This document shows positions 1 through 8,476 of a DNA stretch of 64,000 bases, piece by piece (the stretch's first letter is position 1; every line of letters starts with the position of its first letter). This DNA comes from Ructibacterium gallinarum (lineage in GTDB: Bacteria > Bacillota > Clostridia > Monoglobales > Monoglobaceae): the NCBI RefSeq assembly GCF_014982785.1, contig NZ_JADCKB010000003.1, positions 1-64,000 of the forward strand, given 5' to 3'. The notes below the pieces were generated by a model. The model was not told where the DNA came from. It made no database searches and worked only from the letters and a program-made list of their open reading frames with translations. A program made the position numbers and the translations under genes.

Positions 1-45
1 CAATTCTTCTTCGTGTTGCCTTATTTTTATGTATTTTCTTGGCAT
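1..45 (-). CDS. Start of a coding region running off the window, probably the IS3 orfA-type helix-turn-helix protein
   Basis: Only 15 codons are present (MPRKYIKIRQHEEEL). An AAGGGGGG ribosome site lies 6-7 bases before the ATG, and an extended -10 promoter lies further upstream, so translation is credible. The basic MPRKY-I-K-I start recalls the small helix-turn-helix proteins that precede IS3-family transposases; that is recalled similarity, not a proven match. The rest of the gene is needed to name it. Confidence 0.45.
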   Translation of the reverse strand, partial: MPRKYIKIRQHEEEL

Positions 46-71
46 AACAATGCCCCCCTTTGATAGTTTTT

Positions 72-100
72 ATTATACCATAGGAGGGCGATTTTTTCTA
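72..100 (-). promoter_or_regulatory. Extended -10 promoter for the partial gene at 1-45
   Basis: The minus strand has TGG directly before TATAAT (72-77), an extended -10 element. A poor -35 (TAGAAA, 95-100) sits 17 bases upstream. It lies inside the proposed IS end, where such elements normally carry the transposase promoter. Confidence 0.4.
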
Positions 101-156
101 TTGTCCGTTTTTACTGGACCTGTTCACTATTCGGGGGCTTTTCTATTCTTAGATGA

Positions 157-194
157 AACTTGTTAAATTTGTATTTTTTTTAACAAGTTTTTCG
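157..194 (+). terminator. Hairpin with T-run just upstream of the XRE-gene promoter
   Basis: An 11-base stem (157-167 with 179-189) with an AT-rich loop is followed by a short T-run. The stem is almost all A-T pairs, so its strength as a terminator is doubtful. It would separate the XRE gene from transcription entering from the left. Confidence 0.35.
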
Positions 195-202
195 AAATTT
201 AC

Positions 203-230
203 TTGACAATTTCATAAAAAAGAGTAAAAT
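203..230 (+). promoter_or_regulatory. Sigma-A promoter for the XRE-type regulator
   Basis: TTGACA at 203-208 and TAAAAT at 225-230 are 16 bases apart. The gene starts at 374, so the transcript would have a leader of about 135 bases. Confidence 0.65.
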
Positions 231-250
231 AAAAGGAAAGGTTTTTTTTC

Positions 251-309
251 GAGAATAAATATGTCTTTCATAAGTACCTGGATCATACTTATTGAATATT
301 TATTTTCTC
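251..309 (+). other. Long stem-loop in the 5' leader of the XRE gene
   Basis: GAGAATAAATAT near 251 pairs with ATATTTATTTTCTC near 309. Inside it, ATAAGTA pairs with TACTTAT around a nine-base loop. Two further short pairings follow before the ribosome site (AATTTAA with TTAAATT, and GGCG with CGCC) and share bases, so they exclude each other. The leader is not recognised as a known riboswitch class. Confidence 0.45.
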
Positions 310-373
310 AAAGATTTTTATAAAATTTAATTTCGGCGTTAAATTGCGCCTAAGATGTGGAGGAGAAGAATTT

Positions 374-724
374 ATGGATCAATTAACAGCACTGATTAAG
401 CAGGAAATTAAGAAGCAGTATAAAAGCGTAAGACAATTTACCACATACTTGGATATCCCCTACACCACCATTGCAAGTGCGCTGAAAAATGGTGTCGGCG
501 GAACTGCTTATGATACCGTCACCAAAATATGTCAGGCATTGGATATTCAACTGATCAATTATCAAAACCCGGTTCTGATTAATCAGGACGTTTTGAATGT
601 TTTGGAACGCTATAACTCTTTGGACGAAAAAGGAATGCATGTAGTTCGTACTGTATTGGAAATAGAAACCGCTCGATGCGCTGGACAACCCATTACCTCT
701 GAATTTATTGAAAACGGAAAATAA
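374..724 (+). CDS. Small XRE-type helix-turn-helix regulator
   Basis: A 116-residue protein. The first half (about residues 15-65) has the spacing of a Cro/CI-type DNA-binding domain: the recognition region IPYTTIASALKNG, then a helix containing YDTVTKICQALDI. The second half has no recognised domain and may mediate dimerisation. The start at 374 is chosen because GGAGGAG lies 9 bases upstream; the frame is open to 344 but nothing before 374 has a ribosome site. It stands alone between an IS end and the convergent dtd/GH127 unit. Targets are unknown; autoregulation through the leader is possible. Confidence 0.75.
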   Translation: MDQLTALIKQEIKKQYKSVRQFTTYLDIPYTTIASALKNGVGGTAYDTVTKICQALDIQLINYQNPVLINQDVLNVLERYNSLDEKGMHVVRTVLEIETARCAGQPITSEFIENGK

Positions 725-780
725 ATCAACTATTGATTTTTATATCATATTAGTACAACAAATTTTTAATGAACACACCA

Positions 781-826
781 AAGGCTGTAAAAATTCTTTT
801 GAAAAAGAATTTTTACAGCCTTTTAT
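781..826. terminator. Shared hairpin terminator between the XRE gene and the GH127 gene
   Basis: A perfect 18-base stem (781-798 with 805-822) around a six-base loop lies between two convergent genes. TTTT follows on the plus strand. Confidence 0.75.
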
Positions 827-840
827 AGGCTCCAAACCCG

Positions 841-2805
841 TTACATGTCTTTGGTCAACATCCAGACAGCCATTTTGCTTTCTTCATTCCAAAGCTTCCC
901 AGCGGAAGCATAATCGGTAACCAACAAATGCCCGCCATCTTTTAGCGGTATTTCCGCTTCAATTATATCGGGATAAGGCGCTTTTTGAGACACAGGTTCC
1001 AACGTTTGAATAAAACCGTCTTCATCAATTTTAATATCCACAGGATCATCTACACTATATCCCAAGCGGTTTTCCTGAGCAAGCATAATAGGCCCGCGGC
1101 GCAGGGCAACATGTCTATGTGCCAGCGGATCTTCTTCATCATAAGTAGGAACCATATAATTTTTACCCCATATTACTTTATTCATCAGTACCTGATTGCC
1201 ATATGGAACAGGGAAAACAGCCTGTGTTCTCATATCAAATGTTATTTCAAGAACATCACCATCATGCCAAATCCGCCGGGAAGACAAATAGCCTTTTTTT
1301 GTTTCGATAGGAAGGCCATTAACAGCAAAGAAGGTTTCATTACTCCATCCCGGATTTCGCACAAGAATTTCCAACTGTTCTTCTCGTTCCATATGTAATC
1401 TAATTTGAATATTTCCAGATTTTGGGTATGTTGTTTGGGTTTCAAATACAATCTGCTGTCCTTCCGGTGTTTTTGTCCGAACTGTTCCATCGATAAAAAG
1501 AGAAATAGCAAACCCCTTCTCATTCCTAAGCAGCTGTAGCAATGGAACCACGCCAAATCCTGCCGCGCCAATACATGCACAACAGCCATAATAATGATGA
1601 TCTGACATTTCTTTCAGACCTCCTACACCATTTCCCCGCGTCCCTGCAGTCAATGGACTATAGCTGTCAAAAGGAAGGGGTTCTAAAATCCAATCTGAAT
1701 GCTCTTTACGAATTGAGGGTTCAATGACCTTTTCGGTATTCACCGCCCCCATGTAGGCATTATACAAAGAACACTCTACCGCATCCGCATACTTTGCATC
1801 TCCCGTCAGGATGGTCATCTGAGTAAAAAATTTCATCAAGGTCACTGTAACACAGGTTTCCTGCGCTATTTTTCCATTCGTGGTATTCGCCTGCCGCACA
1901 GAAGAATGATCGAACAATTCATGTGTACACCCACAACTCCCGATAACTGTAAAATCACTTTCTAAAATTTTATTTGCAAAATTTACAATTGCTGTCCTAT
2001 ATTTTTCAATTCCTGTTACCCTATAATAAGCCAGCAAGCCCTCAAAACAAGAAATCATTTCGTATGCTTTCGTCACCGGATATTGATATGGATACAGCTT
2101 GTCCTCATACGCAAGGCGAAAAATATTCTCTACATCTGTTCCGCCGCATTCCACAATATAAGATGCAAAATCAAAGTATTCCTGTTTTCCAGTCAAAGAA
2201 TACAAATACACCACCGGCTCCAAAAGAGATGAGGAATTCAATCCGCGCCAATGCCGGGTCGCAGAAGTAATGGGACGTTTTCCCTCCTCTTCTTTTCCGA
2301 TCCTCTGGATGATATAGTCAAGCTGTCTGCACATAGAATTCATAATTCGTCCAGATAAAGCTTCTTCTTTACAAATAGACAGGAAATACTGCATTCCAAG
2401 CAAAACATATTTCCGGCCCCAAATATCCCATCCATCAAATTCATGACTCACCGCATAACTGCTAATCCTTCCATTCTCTTCCTGATGAATCAGTAAATCT
2501 TCAACTGTATGTTTCAATACATTATATAATAATTGATTCTGTGTATAGCGATATATCATGCATGCGCCGCGCATCATTTTCCCCCAGTACTCTCCACGCC
2601 AGCCTGCATCAAAATCCGCATCTTCGTGGAACTGCTGTGCGAGACGTTTCCACAACTGTGTATCAAGAAGTTGAAACGATTCGACATATTTTATCATTTC
2701 ATCTATGATCCCTATGTACTCACACTGCTTTGCATCATCCCGCAAAAAAAAATCCAATTTCCTCATTTTTTGTTCCTCATTTCCAAAAGCTATTTTCTGC
2801 ATCAT
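841..2805 (-). CDS. GH127 family glycoside hydrolase, beta-L-arabinofuranosidase-like
   Basis: About 654 residues with no signal peptide, so cytoplasmic. GH127 (formerly DUF1680) enzymes use a zinc-bound cysteine nucleophile. The expected ligands are visible: Glu and Cys in QETC near residue 317, and the Cys-Cys pair in YYGCCAC near residue 408. The Glu of THELF near 296 is the likely acid/base. The (alpha/alpha)6 barrel occupies the N-terminal two thirds and beta domains the rest. The start is ATG at 2805: AGGAGG of the upstream dtd gene lies six bases before it, whereas the in-frame GTG at 2811 directly abuts that site. The gene begins 2 bases after the dtd stop, which suggests translational coupling. 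No sugar transporter or regulator adjoins it; the substrate is inferred from the family only. Confidence 0.85.
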   Translation of the reverse strand: MMQKIAFGNEEQKMRKLDFFLRDDAKQCEYIGIIDEMIKYVESFQLLDTQLWKRLAQQFHEDADFDAGWRGEYWGKMMRGACMIYRYTQNQLLYNVLKHTVEDLLIHQEENGRISSYAVSHEFDGWDIWGRKYVLLGMQYFLSICKEEALSGRIMNSMCRQLDYIIQRIGKEEEGKRPITSATRHWRGLNSSSLLEPVVYLYSLTGKQEYFDFASYIVECGGTDVENIFRLAYEDKLYPYQYPVTKAYEMISCFEGLLAYYRVTGIEKYRTAIVNFANKILESDFTVIGSCGCTHELFDHSSVRQANTTNGKIAQETCVTVTLMKFFTQMTILTGDAKYADAVECSLYNAYMGAVNTEKVIEPSIRKEHSDWILEPLPFDSYSPLTAGTRGNGVGGLKEMSDHHYYGCCACIGAAGFGVVPLLQLLRNEKGFAISLFIDGTVRTKTPEGQQIVFETQTTYPKSGNIQIRLHMEREEQLEILVRNPGWSNETFFAVNGLPIETKKGYLSSRRIWHDGDVLEITFDMRTQAVFPVPYGNQVLMNKVIWGKNYMVPTYDEEDPLAHRHVALRRGPIMLAQENRLGYSVDDPVDIKIDEDGFIQTLEPVSQKAPYPDIIEAEIPLKDGGHLLVTDYASAGKLWNEESKMAVWMLTKDM

Positions 2806-2807
2806 TT

Positions 2808-3284
2808 TCACCCTCCTTGCCTTAAAATAATATCATTAAAAAGTTCTTCACTATCCAGCGCCAAAGTAAAAGGGCCGTCATTGATCAACGAGATTTTCAT
2901 ATCAGCCCCAAAAACACCGCTTTGTGTTCGCCGAAAAAGCGATCTGCATCTTTCTAAAATATGTTCATAAATTTCCTTAGCGAATTGAGGCTCTCCCGCA
3001 TGGACAAAGCTCGGTCGGTTCCCTTTTTTGCAGTCTGCATAAAGGGTGAATTGAGAAACCACCAAAATTTCACCACCCACTTGATCGATGCTCAAATTTG
3101 TTTTTCCCTGATGATCCTCAAAGATCCGCAGTTTTGCTGTCTTTTCAATCATTTTATCCGCAATTTCCTTGTTGTCATACTCAGAAACTCCCACCAGCAA
3201 AAGATACCCTTTTCCTATTTGTCCTTTGGTTTCACCATCTACTTCTACCTTTGCCTCAAGCACTCTTTGTAAAACAAATCTCAT
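2808..3284 (-). CDS. dtd: D-aminoacyl-tRNA deacylase
   Basis: A 158-residue protein (family usually about 150) that removes D-amino acids, and glycine from tRNA-Ala, mischarged on tRNA. The two family signatures are present: SQFTLY (active-site Thr region) and NDGPFT near the C terminus. The start at 3284 (MRFVLQRV) follows GAGGAG by six bases; an upstream in-frame start at 3314 has no such site. The stop lies next to the GH127 start, and its last codons supply that gene's ribosome site. The last ten residues run a little past the usual end. Confidence 0.93.
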   Translation of the reverse strand: MRFVLQRVLEAKVEVDGETKGQIGKGYLLLVGVSEYDNKEIADKMIEKTAKLRIFEDHQGKTNLSIDQVGGEILVVSQFTLYADCKKGNRPSFVHAGEPQFAKEIYEHILERCRSLFRRTQSGVFGADMKISLINDGPFTLALDSEELFNDIILRQGG

Positions 3285-3431
3285 CTTTTTCTCCTCATAA
3301 TACTTCATGATCATTTTTTGTATCGATCAGATCATGCCCGATCATCAACTAAATTCTTGCCAAAAGCAGGCATATTAAAGCGCCTAAAACAGCTATTACA
3401 TTGTATCTGCACCAATATAAGGATATAACTC

Positions 3432-3460
3432 ATTATAGCATATCACTTTGAAAATAACAA
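3432..3460 (-). promoter_or_regulatory. Sigma-A promoter for dtd-GH127
   Basis: TTGTTA (3455-3460) and TATAAT (3432-3437) are separated by 17 bases on the minus strand. The leader to dtd is about 140 bases and contains GATC-rich short repeats of no evident function. Confidence 0.6.
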
Positions 3461-3502
3461 TCATTTTTCCCACATATTTTGTTCACTTTTTTGCAGATAA
3501 CA

Positions 3503-3531
3503 AAGCGGCCATGTTTTAAACATGACCGCTT
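3503..3531 (-). terminator. Hairpin at the end of the DUF975 gene / purine operon
   Basis: A 14-base stem with one G-U pair (3503-3516 with about 3518-3531) lies downstream of the 3584 stop. The T-run on the minus side is short and interrupted, so termination may be partial. Confidence 0.5.
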
Positions 3532-3583
3532 CAAAAAGCCAAAGCGTTTTATGAGATCTTTTCCCAATCATATTGTTTTAAAG

Positions 3584-4270
3584 TTACTGTACAAAGTTCT
3601 GTACTGATTCTGCTGATTGTACATTTAAACCACACAAATATAAATAATAATTTGCATAAGTCGTATACATATAGGGCGCAAGCCACAGCATTCCGATGAA
3701 ACAGAACGTTGATAATATTCCCCAGCCTATAAAGCTCAGCTCGAGAACAAAGTATTCCCATTTATGTCCGATCATCATTTGCTTGCTTTGCCGAATCGCA
3801 TCCATAATACCAATTTCAGGATTGTCCGCCAAAATAAACATTGCCTGCGAATAACGAAAAGCAGCAATAATACCGGGCACAATCAACAGCAAAGACCAAA
3901 GGAAAACAAAAATGGCAATCATGATTTCTAGACCAATCACTTTAAGCAAATACCGAAATCCCCAAAAAATCTGGGAAATTTCAACCTGCTGCATTTTTGC
4001 CAAATTTAGAAAAAACCGCACTAAGCCGAGCATAAGCGCCGGCACAACCAGAATATAAAGTATCGTTGAAATCACATTAAGTACAGCGCCGCCCACTGCA
4101 AGACTTGAGGCGTTTCCTTGCTGACCGATAAGAGACAAAGAATTTCCCATACCCATAAACGCTCCGCAGGCACCTGCTATCACCAAAACGATCAGAGTGG
4201 CCAATACAGCCGGTGTCCATTTTCCGCTCAGCTGCTGTTTTGCAGCATTTTTCAATGTTGCTCGCAACAT
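3584..4270 (-). CDS. DUF975 integral membrane protein
   Basis: A 228-residue polytopic protein with about five to six hydrophobic segments. The stretch LLLIVPGIIAAFRY followed by FILADNPEIG, AIRQSK and GHKWEYFVLELSFIGW is the hallmark of the DUF975 family, whose biochemical role is unknown. GGGAGG precedes the ATG. It lies 94 bases after purH with no clear terminator between, so it may be the tail of the purine operon or have its own weak promoter. No functional link to purines is known. Confidence 0.8.
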   Translation of the reverse strand: MLRATLKNAAKQQLSGKWTPAVLATLIVLVIAGACGAFMGMGNSLSLIGQQGNASSLAVGGAVLNVISTILYILVVPALMLGLVRFFLNLAKMQQVEISQIFWGFRYLLKVIGLEIMIAIFVFLWSLLLIVPGIIAAFRYSQAMFILADNPEIGIMDAIRQSKQMMIGHKWEYFVLELSFIGWGILSTFCFIGMLWLAPYMYTTYANYYLYLCGLNVQSAESVQNFVQ

Positions 4271-4364
4271 AAAAATTTCCTCCCTTTATACATGATTCTT
4301 TTCTTATACATATTTACTTGATATTTTTGAGAATAGAACCTTTTTTTAAAACGCTTTATTTGTA

Positions 4365-5540
4365 TCAATGATGGAACAGACGGATACCCGTAAATGACAT
4401 AGCCATACCAAACTTATTGCATGCCTCAATCACATTATCGTCACGTATGCTTCCACCTGGCTGAGCAATCACTGTAACACCGGATTTATGCGCCCGTTCA
4501 ATATTGTCACCAAACGGGAAAAACGCATCAGAACCAAGGGCAACATCTGTATTTTTTGCCAACCATGCCTTCTGCTCCTCTTTTGTAAAAACGGGAGGTT
4601 TCACTTTAAAGGTTTTTTCCCAGACACCATCTGCTAAAACATCCATATATTCGTCAGAAATATAAACATCGATTGCATTGTCACGATCTGCACGCTTGAT
4701 TCCATCCACAAACTGGAGATTCAGCACCTGAGGCGCTTGTCGAAGCCACCAAATATCTGCCTTATTGCCCGCCAGACGAGTACAATGAATTCTTGACTGT
4801 TGTCCAGCACCAATTCCAATAGCCTGCCCATCTTTCACATAGCACACGCTGTTTGACTGCGTATATTTCAACGTGATTAGCGCAATCATCAAATCTCTTT
4901 TCTGCTCCAAAGTTATCTCTTTTTTTTCAGTTACCACGTTTTCAAGCAACGATTCATTAATTTTTAAATTATTGCGTCCCTGTTCAAAAGTAATGCCAAA
5001 AACTTGTTTTCGTTCAATTTCAGCCGGAACGTAAGCAGGATCAATCTGAATAATATTATAATTTCCCTTCCTTTTTCCTTTTAGGATAGCAAGAGCTTCT
5101 TCTGTATAGCCAGGGGCAATGACACCATCAGACACTTCTTTTGCAATCAGCTGAGCCGTAGCAGTATCACAAACATCTGACAAAGAAATAAAATCACCAA
5201 AGGAAGACATACGGTCTGCGCCTCTTGCTCGCGCGTAAGCGTTTGCAAGGGGCGTCATCTCAATGCTTTCATCTACAAAATATATTTTCTTTAAGGTATC
5301 CGATAGTGGAAGGCCCACAGCTGCCCCAGCAGGGGAAACATGCTTAAACGAAGTGGCCGCCGGCAGGCCGGTTGCCTCTTTCAGTTCCTTCACCAGCTGC
5401 CATCCATTGAGCGCATCCAAAAGGTTAATGTATCCGGGCTTGCCGCAAAGCACTGTAAAAGGCAGTTCTCCTTCCTCGATAAAAACCCGTGACGGCTTCT
5501 GATTTGGATTACAGCCGTATTTTAATTCCATTTCTTTCAT
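4365..5540 (-). CDS. purH: Free-standing AICAR transformylase (C-terminal half of PurH)
   Basis: A 391-residue protein catalysing formyl transfer from 10-formyl-THF to AICAR, the penultimate step to IMP. It starts at the KYGCNPNQKPS motif, where the transformylase part of ordinary bifunctional PurH begins, and ends TGIRLFHH like PurH. The catalytic Lys-His pair is seen in SFKHVSPAG. The N-terminal IMP cyclohydrolase (MGS-like) domain is absent, and its job is supplied by the PurO-type gene 14 bases upstream. AAGGGGGAAAG precedes the ATG; a second in-frame ATG at 5531 is possible. It is the last pur gene of the operon. Confidence 0.93.
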   Translation of the reverse strand: MKEMELKYGCNPNQKPSRVFIEEGELPFTVLCGKPGYINLLDALNGWQLVKELKEATGLPAATSFKHVSPAGAAVGLPLSDTLKKIYFVDESIEMTPLANAYARARGADRMSSFGDFISLSDVCDTATAQLIAKEVSDGVIAPGYTEEALAILKGKRKGNYNIIQIDPAYVPAEIERKQVFGITFEQGRNNLKINESLLENVVTEKKEITLEQKRDLMIALITLKYTQSNSVCYVKDGQAIGIGAGQQSRIHCTRLAGNKADIWWLRQAPQVLNLQFVDGIKRADRDNAIDVYISDEYMDVLADGVWEKTFKVKPPVFTKEEQKAWLAKNTDVALGSDAFFPFGDNIERAHKSGVTVIAQPGGSIRDDNVIEACNKFGMAMSFTGIRLFHH

Positions 5541-5554
5541 TCTATCTTTCCCCC

Positions 5555-6268
5555 TTATACGTTTTTATTGATAATTTTTGAAAACAGTTCCCCGGTTTCC
5601 AAGTCGATATACCGTACAAACAGTGACACTTTGTTCTCCTCGTTCAAGCTCTGCCACAAGGCATCTGCAAAGGCCTCATAATCATCGGGTATGGCAATTT
5701 GCTTTGGTTCTCCTTCAAAGCTGGGCAGAGGATCACCATCCTGCATATAGGTATGAATAAAATGTCCCTGTCCTGCCACAGGATTGTGATAACTGAACGT
5801 ATATCTGCGACAGGAATCCGGATTTCCATCCGCGCTTTTTAAAATAGACAAAGCATAGTTAAATCCATTGCCTTCTCTGTGAATAATTCCGGAGATTCTA
5901 GGCGTATAATTCGGCGCATCCGGCTCAAACTCTCGGGTGCGAAGGGATTGTTCAAAGGTCATCTGCCGGTCCATCAATTCATAAATGGTATCGGTCTGAT
6001 CCCCATTGGTTACAATGGTTTTTGTTCCCAAAACACGTACCGGAGCATAAATAATCAAAGAAGGATCCTCTAATTTGGAAGGATCAAAAGCTTGAGTACG
6101 AATGCCATCACCATCTTCTACAAAAATACGGTTCCGGCTATTAGAACTTCTTCCCATAATAAAATAAGCTGCAGCCGCAAATTTTCCATTGGCAGATTTA
6201 CCGAGAATAATTCCCCTGCCAGGATAACTGTTATTTTTCAATTCTTCACAGATATCAATTGTTTTCAA
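5555..6268 (-). CDS. purO: IMP cyclohydrolase, archaeal PurO type
   Basis: A 237-residue protein that closes the ring of FAICAR to form IMP. It matches the PurO family in length and motifs: NSYPGRGIILG, then AAYFIMGRSSNSRNR near the N terminus, and YTPRISGIIH in the middle. It is unrelated in sequence to the PurH cyclohydrolase domain. The start is TTG at 6268, with AAGGA seven bases upstream; the upstream TTG at 6319 lies inside purN and has no ribosome site. Its position directly before the lone AICAR transformylase shows the two together replace bifunctional PurH, a split known from other Clostridia. Confidence 0.88.
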   Translation of the reverse strand: MKTIDICEELKNNSYPGRGIILGKSANGKFAAAAYFIMGRSSNSRNRIFVEDGDGIRTQAFDPSKLEDPSLIIYAPVRVLGTKTIVTNGDQTDTIYELMDRQMTFEQSLRTREFEPDAPNYTPRISGIIHREGNGFNYALSILKSADGNPDSCRRYTFSYHNPVAGQGHFIHTYMQDGDPLPSFEGEPKQIAIPDDYEAFADALWQSLNEENKVSLFVRYIDLETGELFSKIINKNV

Positions 6269-6294
6269 AATAAATTCCTTCTTTCTCTTATATT

Positions 6295-6894
6295 TTAAAC
6301 ATGCACTTTTCCGCTGCAAACCAATTCAACTGCTTCCGGAAGAATTTTCCATTCTGCCTCTTCCATGACTCGCTTCTGCAGCGTTTCAGGCGTGTCTTCT
6401 TCCAAAACATCAACCGCCTTCTGTAAGATAATTTTCCCGCCGTCTGTAATTTCATTCACAAAATGTACCGTAGCACCTGTCACCTTGACGCCATAGTCAA
6501 GCGCCGCCCGGTGTACTTTCAGCCCATAAAAGCCATCTCCGCAGAAGGACGGGATTAACGAGGGATGCACATTTAAAATGCGGTCTTTGTAAACTAATAA
6601 AAAACTATCCCCGAGAATTGCCAAGAATCCGGCAAGTACAACAACATCCACCTGCATTTTCTGAAGGTATGCACAAAGAGCTGCATCAAAAGCATCAGAA
6701 GAACCGCATTCCTTCTTCGTAATTACATGTGCATCAATTCCAGCATTTTCAGCTCTGGTCAGTGCATAAACCCCCGGCTTGTTGGAAACCACGGTCACGA
6801 TTCTGCCGCTGTGGATAATACCAGATTTTTGGGCATCAATCAAGGCTTGCAGATTCGTTCCGCCACCGGAAACCAAAACACCGATATTCAGCAT
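6295..6894 (-). CDS. purN: Phosphoribosylglycinamide formyltransferase
   Basis: A 199-residue GAR transformylase using 10-formyl-THF (third step of purine synthesis). The glycine-rich loop [12 protein letters not shown] is at the N terminus. The active-site stretch [10 protein letters not shown] with its His, and the Asp of VNEITDGG, are intact. The ATG overlaps the purM stop by seven bases, indicating coupled translation. The length is normal for the family. Confidence 0.95.
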   Translation of the reverse strand: MLNIGVLVSGGGTNLQALIDAQKSGIIHSGRIVTVVSNKPGVYALTRAENAGIDAHVITKKECGSSDAFDAALCAYLQKMQVDVVVLAGFLAILGDSFLLVYKDRILNVHPSLIPSFCGDGFYGLKVHRAALDYGVKVTGATVHFVNEITDGGKIILQKAVDVLEEDTPETLQKRVMEEAEWKILPEAVELVCSGKVHV

Positions 6895-7925
6895 ATTTCC
6901 ACTCCTTTTTCACCACAGGTAATTTCTCCAACCACAGAAGCCTCTTCTCCGGCATTTTTTACTGCCGCAATAGCCTTGTCCGCCTGGTCAGCAGGAACGG
7001 CAAACATCAGACCAATTCCCATATTATAGGTGTTAAACATATCCTGTTCCGAAACATGCCCCAAATCCTGAATCATACGGAATATAGGTAGAACCTCAAA
7101 ACTATTTTTCTCTATTTTTGCACGTGTGCCTTCTTTCAGCATCCGCGGAATATTTTCAATAAATCCACCGCCAGTAATGTGGGAAACCGCACGTACATCT
7201 GTCGCCTCAATCGCAGCAATCAAAGGCTTTACATAAATTTTCGTCGGCGTCAACAATGCCTCGCCGATGGTCATACCCAGTTCCTCGCTATATTCATGCA
7301 TTCTTTTTGCGCATTCCGGGCTATCATCAATCCTGAAAATTTTTCTCACCAAAGAATAGCCGTTAGAATGCACACCGGAGGATTTCACTCCTATAATCAC
7401 ATTGCCTGCTTCCAACCGAGACCCATCAATAATTTTGTCTTTATCTACAATTCCGACCGAAAAGCCTGCAAGATCATATTCGTCCGGGGCATAAAATCCG
7501 GGCATTTCTGCTGTTTCACCGCCGATCAAGGCACATCCCGCTTGAACACAGCCATCAGCAACTCCCTTTACAATATTCGCTACCCGTTCCGGCACGTTTT
7601 TCCCTACTGCAATGTAATCCAGGAAAAACAAAGGTTTTGCACCGCCGCAGGCAATGTCATTAACGCACATGGCTACACAGTCTTGACCAACTGTATCATG
7701 CTTATCCATTACAAAAGCCAGCTTCAATTTAGTTCCCACACCATCTGTTCCGGAAACCAATACAGGATTTTGATACCCCGCACCAATCTCAAACAATCCT
7801 CCAAAGCCGCCGATACCAGAAATCACACCCGGAATATTCGTCCGCTTTACATGTTCTTTCATTAGTTCGACTGCTTTATATCCGGCCTCCACATCTACAC
7901 CCGCACTTTTATACGCCTGACTCAT
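6888..7925 (-). CDS. purM: Phosphoribosylformylglycinamidine cyclo-ligase (AIR synthetase)
   Basis: A 345-residue ATP-dependent enzyme forming the imidazole ring of AIR (fifth step). N-terminal ATP-binding half with [12 protein letters not shown] and [18 protein letters not shown]-terminal half with the [13 protein letters not shown] motif. GGAGGAG lies nine bases before the ATG. It sits between purE and purN in the usual order, with a 31-base gap to purE. Confidence 0.95.
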   Translation of the reverse strand: MSQAYKSAGVDVEAGYKAVELMKEHVKRTNIPGVISGIGGFGGLFEIGAGYQNPVLVSGTDGVGTKLKLAFVMDKHDTVGQDCVAMCVNDIACGGAKPLFFLDYIAVGKNVPERVANIVKGVADGCVQAGCALIGGETAEMPGFYAPDEYDLAGFSVGIVDKDKIIDGSRLEAGNVIIGVKSSGVHSNGYSLVRKIFRIDDSPECAKRMHEYSEELGMTIGEALLTPTKIYVKPLIAAIEATDVRAVSHITGGGFIENIPRMLKEGTRAKIEKNSFEVLPIFRMIQDLGHVSEQDMFNTYNMGIGLMFAVPADQADKAIAAVKNAGEEASVVGEITCGEKGVEIC

Positions 7926-7956
7926 AGTATTTTCTCCTCCGCTGTTTTATATTTCA

Positions 7957-8454
7957 TTACAGATTTTTCAATTCTTCCTGTAGTTTGGCATCTTTTTCCA
8001 TAACTGCCGCAGCCATATCCTCTTTAAACTTTTCAAGTCTCTTTTCTAAATCCGGATCCGCCAAAGCCAGCATCTGTACCGCTAAAATCCCCGCGTTATC
8101 CGCTCCGTTCACCGCCACGGTAGCCACAGGAATACCTGACGGCATTTGGACCATAGATAAAAGGGAATCAAGTCCATCCATCAAGGAAGATTTGATTGGC
8201 AGTGCAATCACCGGTAAAGTGGTATATGCCGCAATCACACCACCCAAATGTGCTGCTTTTCCCGCTGCAGCAATAATCACCTTAATTCCACGTTCTTTCG
8301 CCGTTTTTGCAAAATTTTCCGCCTGATTTGGTGTTCTGTGTGCAGAAATCACATGTGCTTCATAGGTAACATCAAATTGTTTTAACTGTTCGATCGCACC
8401 TTTTACCACTGGTAAATCCGAATTGCTTCCCATTATAATTGCTACTTGTGCCAT
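7957..8454 (-). CDS. purE: N5-carboxyaminoimidazole ribonucleotide mutase
   Basis: A 165-residue class I PurE mutase. It carries MGSNSDLPV at the N terminus, SAHRTPNQA with the catalytic His, and the AAGKAAHLGGVIAA stretch. Class I enzymes need PurK to make N5-CAIR; purK is not in this window. AGAAGGAG precedes the ATG. The middle of the operon is the normal place for purE next to purM. Confidence 0.94.
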   Translation of the reverse strand: MAQVAIIMGSNSDLPVVKGAIEQLKQFDVTYEAHVISAHRTPNQAENFAKTAKERGIKVIIAAAGKAAHLGGVIAAYTTLPVIALPIKSSLMDGLDSLLSMVQMPSGIPVATVAVNGADNAGILAVQMLALADPDLEKRLEKFKEDMAAAVMEKDAKLQEELKNL

Positions 8455-8476
8455 TTTTTATCTCCTTCTCTGTTCT

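Larger units (their letters stand above)
1..126 (-). mobile_element. Right-hand part of a probable IS3-family insertion sequence, cut by the window edge
   Basis: On the minus strand positions 126-102 read as a 25-base terminal repeat beginning TGAACAGG and ending GGACA. This is the layout of IS3/IS150-group terminal repeats in clostridia (TGAACTG...GTAGACA type). About 80 bases inside it a reading frame starts at 45 and runs off the window, in the orientation expected for the first orf of such an element. The other end and the transposase lie outside, so the assignment rests on end structure and the first 15 codons only. Confidence 0.5.

Noticed and set aside
708-920. 70-codon plus-strand frame after the XRE gene
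   Set aside because: It crosses the bidirectional terminator at 781-822 and runs into the end of the GH127 gene on the other strand.
3315-3431. GATC-rich short repeats in the dtd leader as a regulatory palindrome
   Set aside because: The units are short, irregular and imperfect; nothing distinguishes them from chance in an AT-rich leader.
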